DNA of 26,626 nt from an uncultured Bacilli bacterium. Its GTDB lineage: Bacteria > Bacillota_I > Bacilli_A > RF39 > UBA660. Positions 16,615-24,106 of the stretch are shown here, piece after piece. Within the stretch, counting starts at the first letter, position 1; every line of letters begins with the position of its first letter. The stretch covers positions 1 through 26,626 of the forward strand of contig CAKPQS010000018.1 in assembly GCA_934179675.1 (NCBI GenBank), in the 5' to 3' direction. The notes beneath the pieces are model-generated. The model made no database searches. It saw nothing but the letters and a program-made list of their open reading frames with translations, and was not told where the DNA came from. A program made the position numbers and the translations under genes.

Positions 16615-16623
16615 TGTTATACT
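16615..16623 (+). promoter_or_regulatory. Extended -10 promoter of recG
   Basis: TGtTATACT, 46 nt before the GTG start and downstream of the nifJ terminator, so recG is transcribed separately. Confidence 0.55.
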
Positions 16624-16669
16624 ATTAAGTATCAAATAAACAAAGCCATATTAAGAAAGAGGTGATCAA

Positions 16670-18646
16670 GTGAAATTAGAACAAATTGAGAGAATAGGTC
16701 CAAAAACAATAAATCTATTAAATAAAATCAAAATAAAAGATACAAATGATTTAGTTAAATATTATCCATTTAGATATAATATAATCAAAAGAAGTAATTT
16801 AAAAGAAGCTATAAATAATAGCTATGTTGTAATAGATGGAAAAATAGAAACAAAACCAGTATATTATAGAATTAAAAAAAATTTAGATAAATTAAGTTTT
16901 AAATTAAATACAGGAACATATCTAATAAATATTTTAATATTTAATAGAGGATTCATGAAAAATTTATTAAAAGAAGGAAACAATATAACTGTAATAGGAA
17001 AATATGATAAAATACATAATTTAATAACAGCAACAGAAATAAAAATGGAATTAATAGGTAATAATATAACAATTGAACCAGTATATCATTTAACTTATGG
17101 GTTAAGTAAAAAAGTATTACAAAAATATATTAATATTGCCTTAAAAAATTTTGAAGTAACAGAATATGTACCAACATATTTAAAAGAAAAATATAATTTT
17201 ATAGATAAAAAAGATGCAATAAAAATAGTACATAACCCTAGTAACATTGAAAATTTAAAAAAAGCTTTATCATATTTAAAATATGAAGAATTATTAGTAT
17301 TTATGATAAAAATGAATTATTTAAAAAATAATAAAAAATTTAAAATAGGACTAAATAGAAATATTAACTACGAAGAAGTAAATGAATTTATAAAAAATTT
17401 ACCATTTACTTTAACAAATGATCAATTAAAATCAGTTAATGAAATATATGAAGATCTAAACTCATCAAGAAGAATGAACAGGTTACTTCAAGGAGATGTA
17501 GGATCTGGTAAAACATTAGTTGCAATAATTGCAATATATATAAATTATTTAAGTGGTTATCAAAGTGCCTTAATGGTACCAACAGAAATATTAGCACGTC
17601 AACATTATGAAACAATTAAAACATTATTTAAACAATATAATATTAATATATGTTTAATAACAAGTAAAATTAAAACTAAAGAGAAAAAAGAATATTATAA
17701 AGGCCTAAAAGAAGGTACGATTTTTGTTGCAATAGGAACACATGCTTTAATAAGTGAAAAATTAGAATATCATAATTTAGGCCTTGTAATAACGGATGAA
17801 CAACATAGATTTGGTGTTAACCAAAGAAGTGAACTAAAAAATAAGGGAATTAATCCAGATACATTATATATGAGTGCAACACCAATACCTAGAACTTATG
17901 CTTTAACAATATATGGAGATATGGATATATCAAGTATTAAAACAATGCCAAATGGCAGAAAAAAAATAATAACAAAAGTAAAAAAAGAAACGGAAATAAA
18001 AGATGTTTTATATATGATGCTTGATGAATTAAAAAAAGATCATCAAATATATGTAATTGCACCATTAATAGATGAAAGTGAAAAAATGGATTTAGAAAAT
18101 GTAAATAGCTTATATGATAAAATGAATAAAGCATTTGGAAAAATATATAATATAGGATTATTACATGGAAAAATGACTAATGAAGAAAAAGAAAATGTAA
18201 TGAATTTATTTAAAGAAAATAAAATCCAAATATTAGTTGCAACAACAGTTATAGAAGTAGGAATAGATGTTAAAAATGCTACTATGATAGTTATATTTGA
18301 TTCCTTTAGGTTTGGATTATCAGCACTTCACCAATTAAGAGGAAGAGTAGGAAGAAATGAATTACAATCATATTGTATTTTGATATCTAATTATGAAAAA
18401 GAAAGACTTAAAATAATGGAAGAAGTATCAGATGGCTTTAAAATATCAGAAGAAGATTTTAAATTAAGAGGAAGTGGTGATCTGTTTGGCTATAGACAAA
18501 GTGGTGATATGTCTTTTGAATTATGTGATGTTAGAAAAGATTATAATTTATTAGTAAAAGCTAAAGAAGATGCTTTGGAATTAGAAAAATGTCATGATGA
18601 TGTAAATAAAAAGTTAATAGAAGAAAGTATAGATAATCTAGATTAG
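16670..18646 (+). CDS. recG: ATP-dependent DNA helicase RecG
   Basis: A 658-aa branch-migration helicase that regresses stalled replication forks and resolves R-loops and Holliday-type junctions. The N-terminal wedge/OB domain covers residues ~1-150. Helicase motifs follow: Walker A GDVGSGKT (~275), PTEILARQH (Ia), DEQHRFG (motif II, ~376), MSATPIPRT (III), and ATTVIEVGIDVKNAT, HQLRGRVGRN (V-VI). The TRG-type region follows with DFKLRGSGDLFGYRQSG. Length is close to the ~680 aa norm. GTG start supported by AGAGGTGATC five bases upstream. No clear terminator directly after it. Confidence 0.95.
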   Translation: MKLEQIERIGPKTINLLNKIKIKDTNDLVKYYPFRYNIIKRSNLKEAINNSYVVIDGKIETKPVYYRIKKNLDKLSFKLNTGTYLINILIFNRGFMKNLLKEGNNITVIGKYDKIHNLITATEIKMELIGNNITIEPVYHLTYGLSKKVLQKYINIALKNFEVTEYVPTYLKEKYNFIDKKDAIKIVHNPSNIENLKKALSYLKYEELLVFMIKMNYLKNNKKFKIGLNRNINYEEVNEFIKNLPFTLTNDQLKSVNEIYEDLNSSRRMNRLLQGDVGSGKTLVAIIAIYINYLSGYQSALMVPTEILARQHYETIKTLFKQYNINICLITSKIKTKEKKEYYKGLKEGTIFVAIGTHALISEKLEYHNLGLVITDEQHRFGVNQRSELKNKGINPDTLYMSATPIPRTYALTIYGDMDISSIKTMPNGRKKIITKVKKETEIKDVLYMMLDELKKDHQIYVIAPLIDESEKMDLENVNSLYDKMNKAFGKIYNIGLLHGKMTNEEKENVMNLFKENKIQILVATTVIEVGIDVKNATMIVIFDSFRFGLSALHQLRGRVGRNELQSYCILISNYEKERLKIMEEVSDGFKISEEDFKLRGSGDLFGYRQSGDMSFELCDVRKDYNLLVKAKEDALELEKCHDDVNKKLIEESIDNLD

Positions 18647-18708
18647 CATTAAATTATAATGAATAATAAATATAAAGTGTAAAGTAAAAAAATTTAAATC
18701 AAAAAATA

Positions 18709-18737
18709 TTGACTTAAAAACAGTTATATTTTATAAT
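18709..18737 (+). promoter_or_regulatory. Strong promoter in front of RNA candidate 1
   Basis: TTGACT (18709-18714), 17-nt spacer, perfect TATAAT (18732-18737). Confidence 0.75.
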
Positions 18738-18743
18738 GAATAT

Positions 18744-18845
18744 AGCATACGGAAGTGTGTTAGATGTCTTACGATATATTGATATTAATCATGGTGAGAT
18801 ATCGACCCCCTGAAAGAGAGAACTTGCAAAAGTTCTCATTTTTTT
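18744..18845 (+). ncRNA. Candidate structured RNA 1 downstream of recG
   Basis: A ~100-nt transcript predicted from a near-consensus promoter to a strong terminator (GAGAACTT/AAGTTCTC, GCAA loop, 18818-18845). Inside are a hairpin with a GGAA tetraloop (GCATAC/GTGTGT, 18745-18760), a long-range helix CGATAT (18772-18777) with ATATCG (18799-18804) closing a small TGAT/ATCA hairpin, and an unpaired ACCCCC (18805-18810). I do not recognise it as SRP RNA, 6S, tmRNA, RNase P or a named riboswitch. A 35-codon ORF starts at 18764 after GGAAGTG, so it may instead be a short mRNA. No protein gene is directly downstream of the terminator, which argues against a cis-acting leader. Confidence 0.6.
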
Positions 18846-18896
18846 GTTATATTATGAATAAAATAACATAAAAAATATATAATATATAATGACAAA

Positions 18897-18979
18897 AGAT
18901 TTTTATAAATATTGCACGCCCCATGCCTTTGGGTGTGTTTTATATAGATGGTGCTAGAAATTCTAGCACTTTTATTTTT
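18897..18979 (+). ncRNA. Candidate structured RNA 2
   Basis: TATAAT at 18885-18890 with ATAACA 16 nt upstream predicts a start near 18897. The ~83-nt RNA has a hairpin CACGCCC/GGGTGTG (18915-18937, one G.U pair, 9-nt loop with CATGCC) and ends at a terminator with stem GTGCTAGA/TCTAGCAC and a T-rich tail (18951-18979). These are the most GC-rich bases of the area. No known family recognised. It sits in tandem after candidate 1. Confidence 0.5.
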
Positions 18980-18995
18980 AAATCATTAAACTAAT

Positions 18996-19024
18996 TTGCA
19001 CATTTTATATATTTGTGCTAATAT
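18996..19024 (+). promoter_or_regulatory. Likely promoter of the membrane protein-amidoligase operon
   Basis: TTGCAC (18996-19001), 17-nt spacer, TGcTAATAT (19016-19024). GCACA and TGTGC (18998-19002 and 19014-19018) form an inverted repeat between the two boxes, a possible operator. Same layout as the adhesin promoter at 862-890. Confidence 0.45.
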
Positions 19025-19053
19025 ATATAACAATTTCCAAGAGAGGTAATGTT

Positions 19054-19908
19054 ATGAATGAAAAAAATAAAAAGCGTCAAAATGAAAAGAAAAGAATTGA
19101 ACAAAAACAAATGTTACTTAAAATGAAAAAAGAAATAGAAACTATGGAAAATGAAATTAATGATTATAAGTTTGAATATATAAAAAAAAGTACAATAAAA
19201 AATCTTAAAATAACTGCAAGAGCTTTTCAATTAGTCGCACCTTATATTTTAACTGCTGGTATAGTTGCTGAAATATTTAATATTTCAGGTAATAAACCAT
19301 TTTCATCAAATAATGAACGAGTTTATTTAAATACAATGACAGAATTTTATAGTATGGGGAATATCAATATAAAAAAACAATATGGTGATTTTAAAGATAG
19401 TATAGAAAATATATTAGACAATCGTGATAGTGTATTGTATCTTTATTCAAAATGGGAAAAAGATAGTAATAACTCATATTATCGTATTATTGAAATTTAT
19501 TCTATAAAAAATAAAACTTATGAAGACGTAAAAAAAATATTATCTCAAGACGATTTAGAAAAATATTTAGATGATTCTAATTATTATGAAACAGAAATAA
19601 AAAATGATTTAAATATTCAAGAACTTAATAGTAAAAATTTTATAAAAGCAATAGTATATGATAAAGATAAAAATGACTATATTGAATATAAAAAAAATAT
19701 TTTTAAGAATATTTCTTGTTCTATTATATATATATTTTTTGCATCTTTTTGTGAATTTATTCCATTTTATTTGCGTAGTAACTATTCAAAATTTGATTTT
19801 ATGAAAAGTGTAAATAAGATAAATGAAAAATATAAAACAAAAGATATAGATGTTTTAATCAAAAAATTAGAAATTAAAAAAAATAATTATGATAGAATGA
19901 TGAGGTAA
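19054..19908 (+). CDS. Membrane protein with N-terminal coiled coil, unknown function
   Basis: Not recognised. 284 aa. Residues 1-48 are highly charged and likely coiled coil (KNKKRQNEKKRIEQKQ and so on). Residues ~53-75 form a first membrane helix, ~80-215 a soluble and probably extracytoplasmic segment with many Tyr and acidic residues, ~219-239 a second membrane helix, and ~240-284 a charged, probably cytoplasmic helical tail. The start is ATG 19054, with GAGAGGTAATG upstream; an in-frame GTG at 19015 lies inside the promoter region. Its stop is two bases before the amidoligase ATG, and the amidoligase ribosome binding site is within its last codons, so the two are one operon. It could recruit the amidoligase to the membrane (inference). 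Confidence 0.75.
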   Translation: MNEKNKKRQNEKKRIEQKQMLLKMKKEIETMENEINDYKFEYIKKSTIKNLKITARAFQLVAPYILTAGIVAEIFNISGNKPFSSNNERVYLNTMTEFYSMGNINIKKQYGDFKDSIENILDNRDSVLYLYSKWEKDSNNSYYRIIEIYSIKNKTYEDVKKILSQDDLEKYLDDSNYYETEIKNDLNIQELNSKNFIKAIVYDKDKNDYIEYKKNIFKNISCSIIYIFFASFCEFIPFYLRSNYSKFDFMKSVNKINEKYKTKDIDVLIKKLEIKKNNYDRMMR

Positions 19909-19910
19909 TT

Positions 19911-20945
19911 ATGGGTAGTTTAGCAAATAAGAAACAAACTTGTCTAAATAATCCATTATTTAGGTATATTAAACCTTATAATAATGACTTATTTTCTAAA
20001 ATGAATGGTAGAGATTTACAAGATTTATTATATTATGTTGATAATTATTATTTAGAATTAAGAAATAGGTTAGGATTTGATGATTATATAACATTTGGAT
20101 TGGAATTAGAATTTGAAAATGCCAATATAAACAATATAGAAAAAAATTTAAGTAAAAAATTATTGTCTAAAACATGGAAACTTGATGATGATTTTTCTCT
20201 GAAAAATGGTGCAGAAATTGATTCACCAATATTGCAAGACAATTTTGATTCTTGGAACAATTTAAAAAAAGTCTGTTCTATACTTGAAAAAAATGCTAGT
20301 ATTGGTTCAGCATCAGGTGGACATATTCATGTCGGTACACAAGTTATTGGTAAAAAAACAGAATCCTGGTTAAATTTTATTAAATTATGGTCTGTTTATG
20401 AAAATGTTATTTACAGATTTGCATACGGAGAATATTCAAATGCTCGTTCTAGTATGAATTTATATGCTGAACCACTTGCAAATAATTTGTGGAAAGATTA
20501 TAAACAATTAAAAAAAAGTGATAATTTAATTATGGAAGAAGTTATAAAAAAAATATCACATAAAAGATGTCAAGCAATTAATTTTAATAATGTATATGAT
20601 TATAATAATATATGTGAAAAAAATACTATTGAATTTAGGTGTCCCAATGGTTCTATAGATCCAATAATATGGCAAAATAATGTTAATTTATTTGTTAATA
20701 TATTATTATATTCCAAAAGTACAAAGTATGATAATGATATTATTCAAAATAGAAAAAATATAAATGAAAATAAGTATTCAAAATTATGCTGGTACAATGA
20801 AATTTATTTACAACAGGCATTAGAATTAGGTGACATGTTATTTGTTAATAATATTGATAAAGTATATTTTTTAAGGCAATATTTAAAATCATTTATAATT
20901 AGTGATGAAAAATTAGCAAAAGCAAAAACTTTTACAAAAAAATAA
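19911..20945 (+). CDS. Amidoligase family protein (Amidoligase_2, COOH-NH2 ligase)
   Basis: A 344-aa protein with the marks of the amidoligase_2 family, ATP-grasp/glutamine-synthetase-fold-related enzymes predicted to form amide bonds, for example on peptides or cell-wall side chains. The diagnostic FGLELEFE (residues 62-69) gives the metal-binding Glu65, Glu67 and Glu69. DDDFSLKNGAEIDSP follows at ~92-106, then GGHIHV (136-141) and NTIEFRCPNGSID in the C-terminal half. All appear intact. Substrate unknown. ATG at 19911 follows GAGGTAATT. No gamma-glutamyl cyclotransferase, a common partner of this family, is seen next to it; the partner here is the membrane protein upstream. Confidence 0.82.
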   Translation: MGSLANKKQTCLNNPLFRYIKPYNNDLFSKMNGRDLQDLLYYVDNYYLELRNRLGFDDYITFGLELEFENANINNIEKNLSKKLLSKTWKLDDDFSLKNGAEIDSPILQDNFDSWNNLKKVCSILEKNASIGSASGGHIHVGTQVIGKKTESWLNFIKLWSVYENVIYRFAYGEYSNARSSMNLYAEPLANNLWKDYKQLKKSDNLIMEEVIKKISHKRCQAINFNNVYDYNNICEKNTIEFRCPNGSIDPIIWQNNVNLFVNILLYSKSTKYDNDIIQNRKNINENKYSKLCWYNEIYLQQALELGDMLFVNNIDKVYFLRQYLKSFIISDEKLAKAKTFTKK

Positions 20946-21000
20946 AGATATAGTAATATTATTTTCTTATTTAATCAAAAAATTTATTTATAAAAATTAA

Positions 21001-21009
21001 TGGTATAAT
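21001..21009 (+). promoter_or_regulatory. Extended -10 promoter of the nuclease-like gene
   Basis: TGgTATAAT, 60 nt before the start at 21069; weak or no -35. Confidence 0.5.
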
Positions 21010-21068
21010 AATATTAAGATGTTTGATTAAAAAATATTATTTGTTTTTGAATAAAAAGAAAGGAATTT

Positions 21069-22226
21069 GTGATTTGGATGATAAAATTTGAAACATTGAA
21101 TGATATGTTTGAAAATCAAAAAGATTTTTATTTGATGTTCAACACTTATGGTGATGATGCAATAAGATATGCCTTATTAAGATCATTAGATAACAATAAT
21201 ATCAAATGTTTTTTAGAAAAGAAAATAGATGTTTCTGTAACAAATGATTTATTAAAAAATGCATACAATAGTGAAATTACAATTGATGAAATTGTTAATT
21301 ATATTATGTCAAAGAAAGAAGAAATCTTAAAGGAACGTAGATTAAATGAAGATATATTAATATCTATAGTTGAAGATATGGACATAGTTAACTGCGGAAT
21401 TAGAAATGATCAAGTAGATGATATTATCAAACAATTTGTCAGAAATAAAGGATTTAATTCTTTGAATGAAGTGACTGAAAAACTTGATAATGAACTATTA
21501 CCAAAAATTAGAAATTATGTGCACTGGTCATATTTTAATCAATTATCGAATGATTTAATTGAAAATAGTTTTTATTCACACCCATCTATCATACCAACCT
21601 TAAGAAAAATACATGATATTGATTTTTTTATTAAAATTGATGGAAAAATTATTCCATTTGATTTAAAAATAACTCATATATCAGATGAATTCTTTAATAC
21701 ATATTCTGAAGGATTAACTAAAAGTAATGGTGAAGATTTATATACTATAAATAAGAACTCAAATGAATTAAAAAAAATCAAAAAAATTTATAAAAATGTA
21801 AAGAGTAAATTTAATTTACCAAATTATGGAGGAATGTCAAAACTTGAATTAATAGAAATATTAAAAAATCAAAATGATAAAGTAATTAATGAACAATTAG
21901 ATGAAGTTTATAATGAAAGATTAAAAATGATTAAAGAAATATCAAATGATATAATGCCGCTTGAATGGTGGAATTATAAATATCAAGGAGAAAGATTGTT
22001 TAGTAATAATAATAGATTTTTTGTATTTTTAGCTCATGAAAAAGATTTTAAAGATGGTAAAGATTTAAAAAAAGATATTATATTAATAAGAAATACAATT
22101 ACTAACAAACTTGATAATCTTTCATTAAATGATGTTCATAAAATAAAATATTCGTATGAAAATGCTTCAAAATTAAAAAGCAATTATATAATTAATTGTA
22201 TTTCAATATTAATAACAAAAGAGTGA
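21069..22226 (+). CDS. Candidate restriction endonuclease (PD-(D/E)xK-like)
   Basis: A 385-aa protein, family not recognised by name. The segment DIDFFIKIDGKIIPFDLKIT places Asp185 (or 183) and Asp198-Leu-Lys200 on two predicted beta strands, the geometry of PD-(D/E)xK nucleases. YGGMSKLELIEILKN (~255) resembles a SAP/Rho-N-like DNA-binding helix pair. The rest is helical, with a charged N-terminal half. It faces a DNA methyltransferase gene tail to tail across a shared terminator, the arrangement of a type II restriction-modification pair. Start uncertain: GTG 21069 has AAAGGA five bases upstream, while ATG 21078 (382 aa) has it at 14 bases. The nuclease assignment is inference. Confidence 0.55.
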   Translation: MIWMIKFETLNDMFENQKDFYLMFNTYGDDAIRYALLRSLDNNNIKCFLEKKIDVSVTNDLLKNAYNSEITIDEIVNYIMSKKEEILKERRLNEDILISIVEDMDIVNCGIRNDQVDDIIKQFVRNKGFNSLNEVTEKLDNELLPKIRNYVHWSYFNQLSNDLIENSFYSHPSIIPTLRKIHDIDFFIKIDGKIIPFDLKITHISDEFFNTYSEGLTKSNGEDLYTINKNSNELKKIKKIYKNVKSKFNLPNYGGMSKLELIEILKNQNDKVINEQLDEVYNERLKMIKEISNDIMPLEWWNYKYQGERLFSNNNRFFVFLAHEKDFKDGKDLKKDIILIRNTITNKLDNLSLNDVHKIKYSYENASKLKSNYIINCISILITKE

Positions 22227-22241
22227 ATTTATCACTCTTTT
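22217..22241. terminator. Bidirectional terminator between the nuclease-like and methyltransferase genes
   Basis: Perfect 10-bp stem AAAAGAGTGA/TCACTCTTTT, 5-nt loop. The TGA stop of the nuclease-like gene is inside the left arm and the methyltransferase stop begins at the end of the right arm. Confidence 0.85.
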
Positions 22242-23773
22242 TAAATATCGTTTTTTAAAATCCATTTGCTATAATCATCAGATAAATCAAAATATTCTTT
22301 AATCATTTCAGTAAAATCAATTTTATTTGCAATTTGATTATATTTTAGTAAACATTTTACACAAAGAATTATTAATTCATTTGTTTCGTAAGCTTGGCTT
22401 TTTTTGCAATTTAATTTGATTTCATTAAGAATTTTATCTTTAATATCATCATAATCTAAAGTAATTTGTTTTTTTGTTATTTTTTTATATGTAACAACCA
22501 AATCACCTTTAATAGATAATTTGCGATTCAATTGCCTTGGTGTAAATGTTTTTTGAATTAATAATTTAAAATCAACAAATTCGAAAGCATTCTTTTGTAT
22601 TGAGTTTGTAATTGCTTCCCATTCTTCACCATTTAGTGAGTGAAATGTAAATGTAAAATATTTGTTTGGTTTAAGTACTCTGCAAATTTCAGAAATTGCT
22701 TTGTCAATATCTTTAGAAAAATTTTCTCGATTCTTATTTCTCTCTTTGCTATCTGAAACAACAATTTCATTTTTATAATCTACTTTATTTTTTAACCATG
22801 AATTCCAGATTTGACTTTGCTCAAAATATGGAACAGTATCACCATAAGGAAAATCGGTAAATATAAAATCTATTGAATTGTCTTTTAAATCTAATTTTTT
22901 AGCATCATTGCAAGTAATTTTGTATGTTGTATTCTTTTTAGCAAGTGATAAATAATCTTTTTTTCCTTTAATAATTTTTTTAATTCTATTTTCATAATAG
23001 TGGAAAACATTATTTTCAAGATATGTTTCTCCAATATAGAAACCTGTCATCCATGCTCCTTGAGCCATATCACCTCTAGATTTAATTGGTGGGACTAATT
23101 TTGAACAATTAGCTAAATTAGAGGTAAATGCTAAAATTAATAGTTTTTTTTCATTTGAATCTTCAAGATTTGATAATAGGGTATATAAATATGAATGACA
23201 TATTAATGATCTTTTTGAAAATAAATCAGATATTTTTAGTTTTCCGTTAGAACAAATTCTTGAATTTTGTATTAAAGTATTATTTGGATACCATGTTTTA
23301 ATTTTGTATTTATTTTCATTGCTAATTAAGTTTTCAGATTCTTCTTTTGATATAGTAATATCTTCGAATTTGTTATTAGAATTTTTAATTTTAATTTTTA
23401 AAATTTTATTTTCTTTATTTCTTAAAATAGTAATTATTTCTTTTCCTTTATATGTGTACCATTTTTCATTTATTTCCTTGCATTTATTCATTATTTCGTA
23501 ATACATTTTTTCTAACTTTTTAAGATCTATATTTTTTTCAAGTATGCAATCTGATATGAAATTTGCTGAAGGGTTCAAATCATTAAGAATAACATTTCTT
23601 CCTTCAATAGTTGCTTCAATACCAATTCCTCCATATCCTGCAAAAGGATCAAGTACTAAGTCATTTTTTTTTGTGTAATTTAAAATTTGTTCTTTTAATT
23701 CTTTAGAAGGCTTTTTCCCCCAATATTTATGCATTAAGTATATTGAAGAAGGTGTCTCTTTTATTTCTTTCAT
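22241..23773 (-). CDS. DNA methyltransferase (N6-adenine or N4-cytosine type)
   Basis: A 510-aa SAM-dependent DNA methylase. HKYWGKKPSKEL (16-27) is the lead-in seen in large N4/N6 methylases, motif I is LDPFAGYGGIGIEA (41-54) and the catalytic motif IV is TDFPYGDTVPY (306-316), where DFPY stands for the usual (D/N)PP(Y/F). About 250 residues between them, with SRGDMAQGAWMTG (232-244), may include target recognition. FTFHSLNGEEW (~375) is a later conserved strand of the fold. The order I then IV is alpha-like. ATG has GGAGG five bases upstream. Probable protective methylase for the convergent nuclease-like protein; an orphan methylase is the alternative. Target sequence unknown. Confidence 0.85.
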   Translation of the reverse strand: MKEIKETPSSIYLMHKYWGKKPSKELKEQILNYTKKNDLVLDPFAGYGGIGIEATIEGRNVILNDLNPSANFISDCILEKNIDLKKLEKMYYEIMNKCKEINEKWYTYKGKEIITILRNKENKILKIKIKNSNNKFEDITISKEESENLISNENKYKIKTWYPNNTLIQNSRICSNGKLKISDLFSKRSLICHSYLYTLLSNLEDSNEKKLLILAFTSNLANCSKLVPPIKSRGDMAQGAWMTGFYIGETYLENNVFHYYENRIKKIIKGKKDYLSLAKKNTTYKITCNDAKKLDLKDNSIDFIFTDFPYGDTVPYFEQSQIWNSWLKNKVDYKNEIVVSDSKERNKNRENFSKDIDKAISEICRVLKPNKYFTFTFHSLNGEEWEAITNSIQKNAFEFVDFKLLIQKTFTPRQLNRKLSIKGDLVVTYKKITKKQITLDYDDIKDKILNEIKLNCKKSQAYETNELIILCVKCLLKYNQIANKIDFTEMIKEYFDLSDDYSKWILKNDI

Positions 23774-23803
23774 AAATACCTCCAGACTTTCGAAACTAAA
23801 TAT

Positions 23804-23812
23804 ATTATATCA
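23804..23812 (-). promoter_or_regulatory. Extended -10 promoter of the methyltransferase gene
   Basis: On the minus strand TGaTATAAT lies 30 nt before the start codon and downstream of the RNA terminator at 23856-23883, so the methylase has its own promoter. Confidence 0.6.
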
Positions 23813-23855
23813 TAATCTATTAATATATTAGATAAAATAATATGCTTTTTACACG

Positions 23856-23988
23856 AAAAAATCAACTAGAAATAGTTGATTTTATGATTAATGTCACATT
23901 GGTGCGACAATTTTATCTTATGGAGCCAATGTCGTAGGTATCTACAACTTTTCCAATATACGAATTGATACATAAATATCAATCACAG
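23856..23988 (-). ncRNA. Structured RNA, element A of a duplicated family
   Basis: Minus-strand transcript of ~130 nt predicted from the promoter at 23994-24022 to a terminator (AAAATCAACTA/TAGTTGATTTT, 23858-23883, then Ts). From 5' to 3' it has a hairpin TTGATA/TATCAA, a small GTAG/CTAC hairpin, the conserved string GCTCC (23926-23922), GATA (23917-23914), and a 6-bp hairpin GTCGCA-CCAA-TGTGAC (23908-23893) containing a G.U pair. GACATTGG just upstream can also pair with CCAATGT of this hairpin, allowing two folds. The same order and spacing recur in element B at 26552-26626. The G.U pair is an A.C mismatch on the + strand, so the minus strand is the functional one. Family not recognised. 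Confidence 0.65.
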
Positions 23989-23993
23989 AATAC

Positions 23994-24022
23994 ATTATAA
24001 TACATTTTTTTAGTTTTGAGAA
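23994..24022 (-). promoter_or_regulatory. Promoter of structured RNA element A
   Basis: On the minus strand TTCTCA (24022-24017), 17-nt spacer, perfect TATAAT (23999-23994). Confidence 0.6.
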
Positions 24023-24051
24023 TACTTTTTGGTTAAATAGATAAATTTGTA

Positions 24052-24060
24052 TGTTATAAT
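24052..24060 (+). promoter_or_regulatory. Extended -10 promoter of the 577-aa orphan gene
   Basis: TGtTATAAT, 46 nt before the ATG at 24107; divergent from the promoter of RNA element A about 50 bp away. Confidence 0.55.
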
Positions 24061-24106
24061 AAAATTAACATAGGAATAGTAATGTTTTTAAATAATGGAG
24101 GTATTT

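Noticed and set aside
17937..18134. Minus-strand ORF inside recG, and similar antisense ORFs in other genes
   Set aside because: Shadows of AT-rich coding sequence, rich in Phe/Leu/Ile, without ribosome binding sites or domains.
18745..18760. GGAA-tetraloop hairpin as the SRP RNA domain IV
   Set aside because: The asymmetric and symmetric internal loops (AGCA and CAGG-type segments) of SRP RNA are missing.
18923..18994. 23-codon ORF starting in the hairpin of RNA 2
   Set aside because: No ribosome binding site; it begins inside the hairpin loop and overlaps the terminator.
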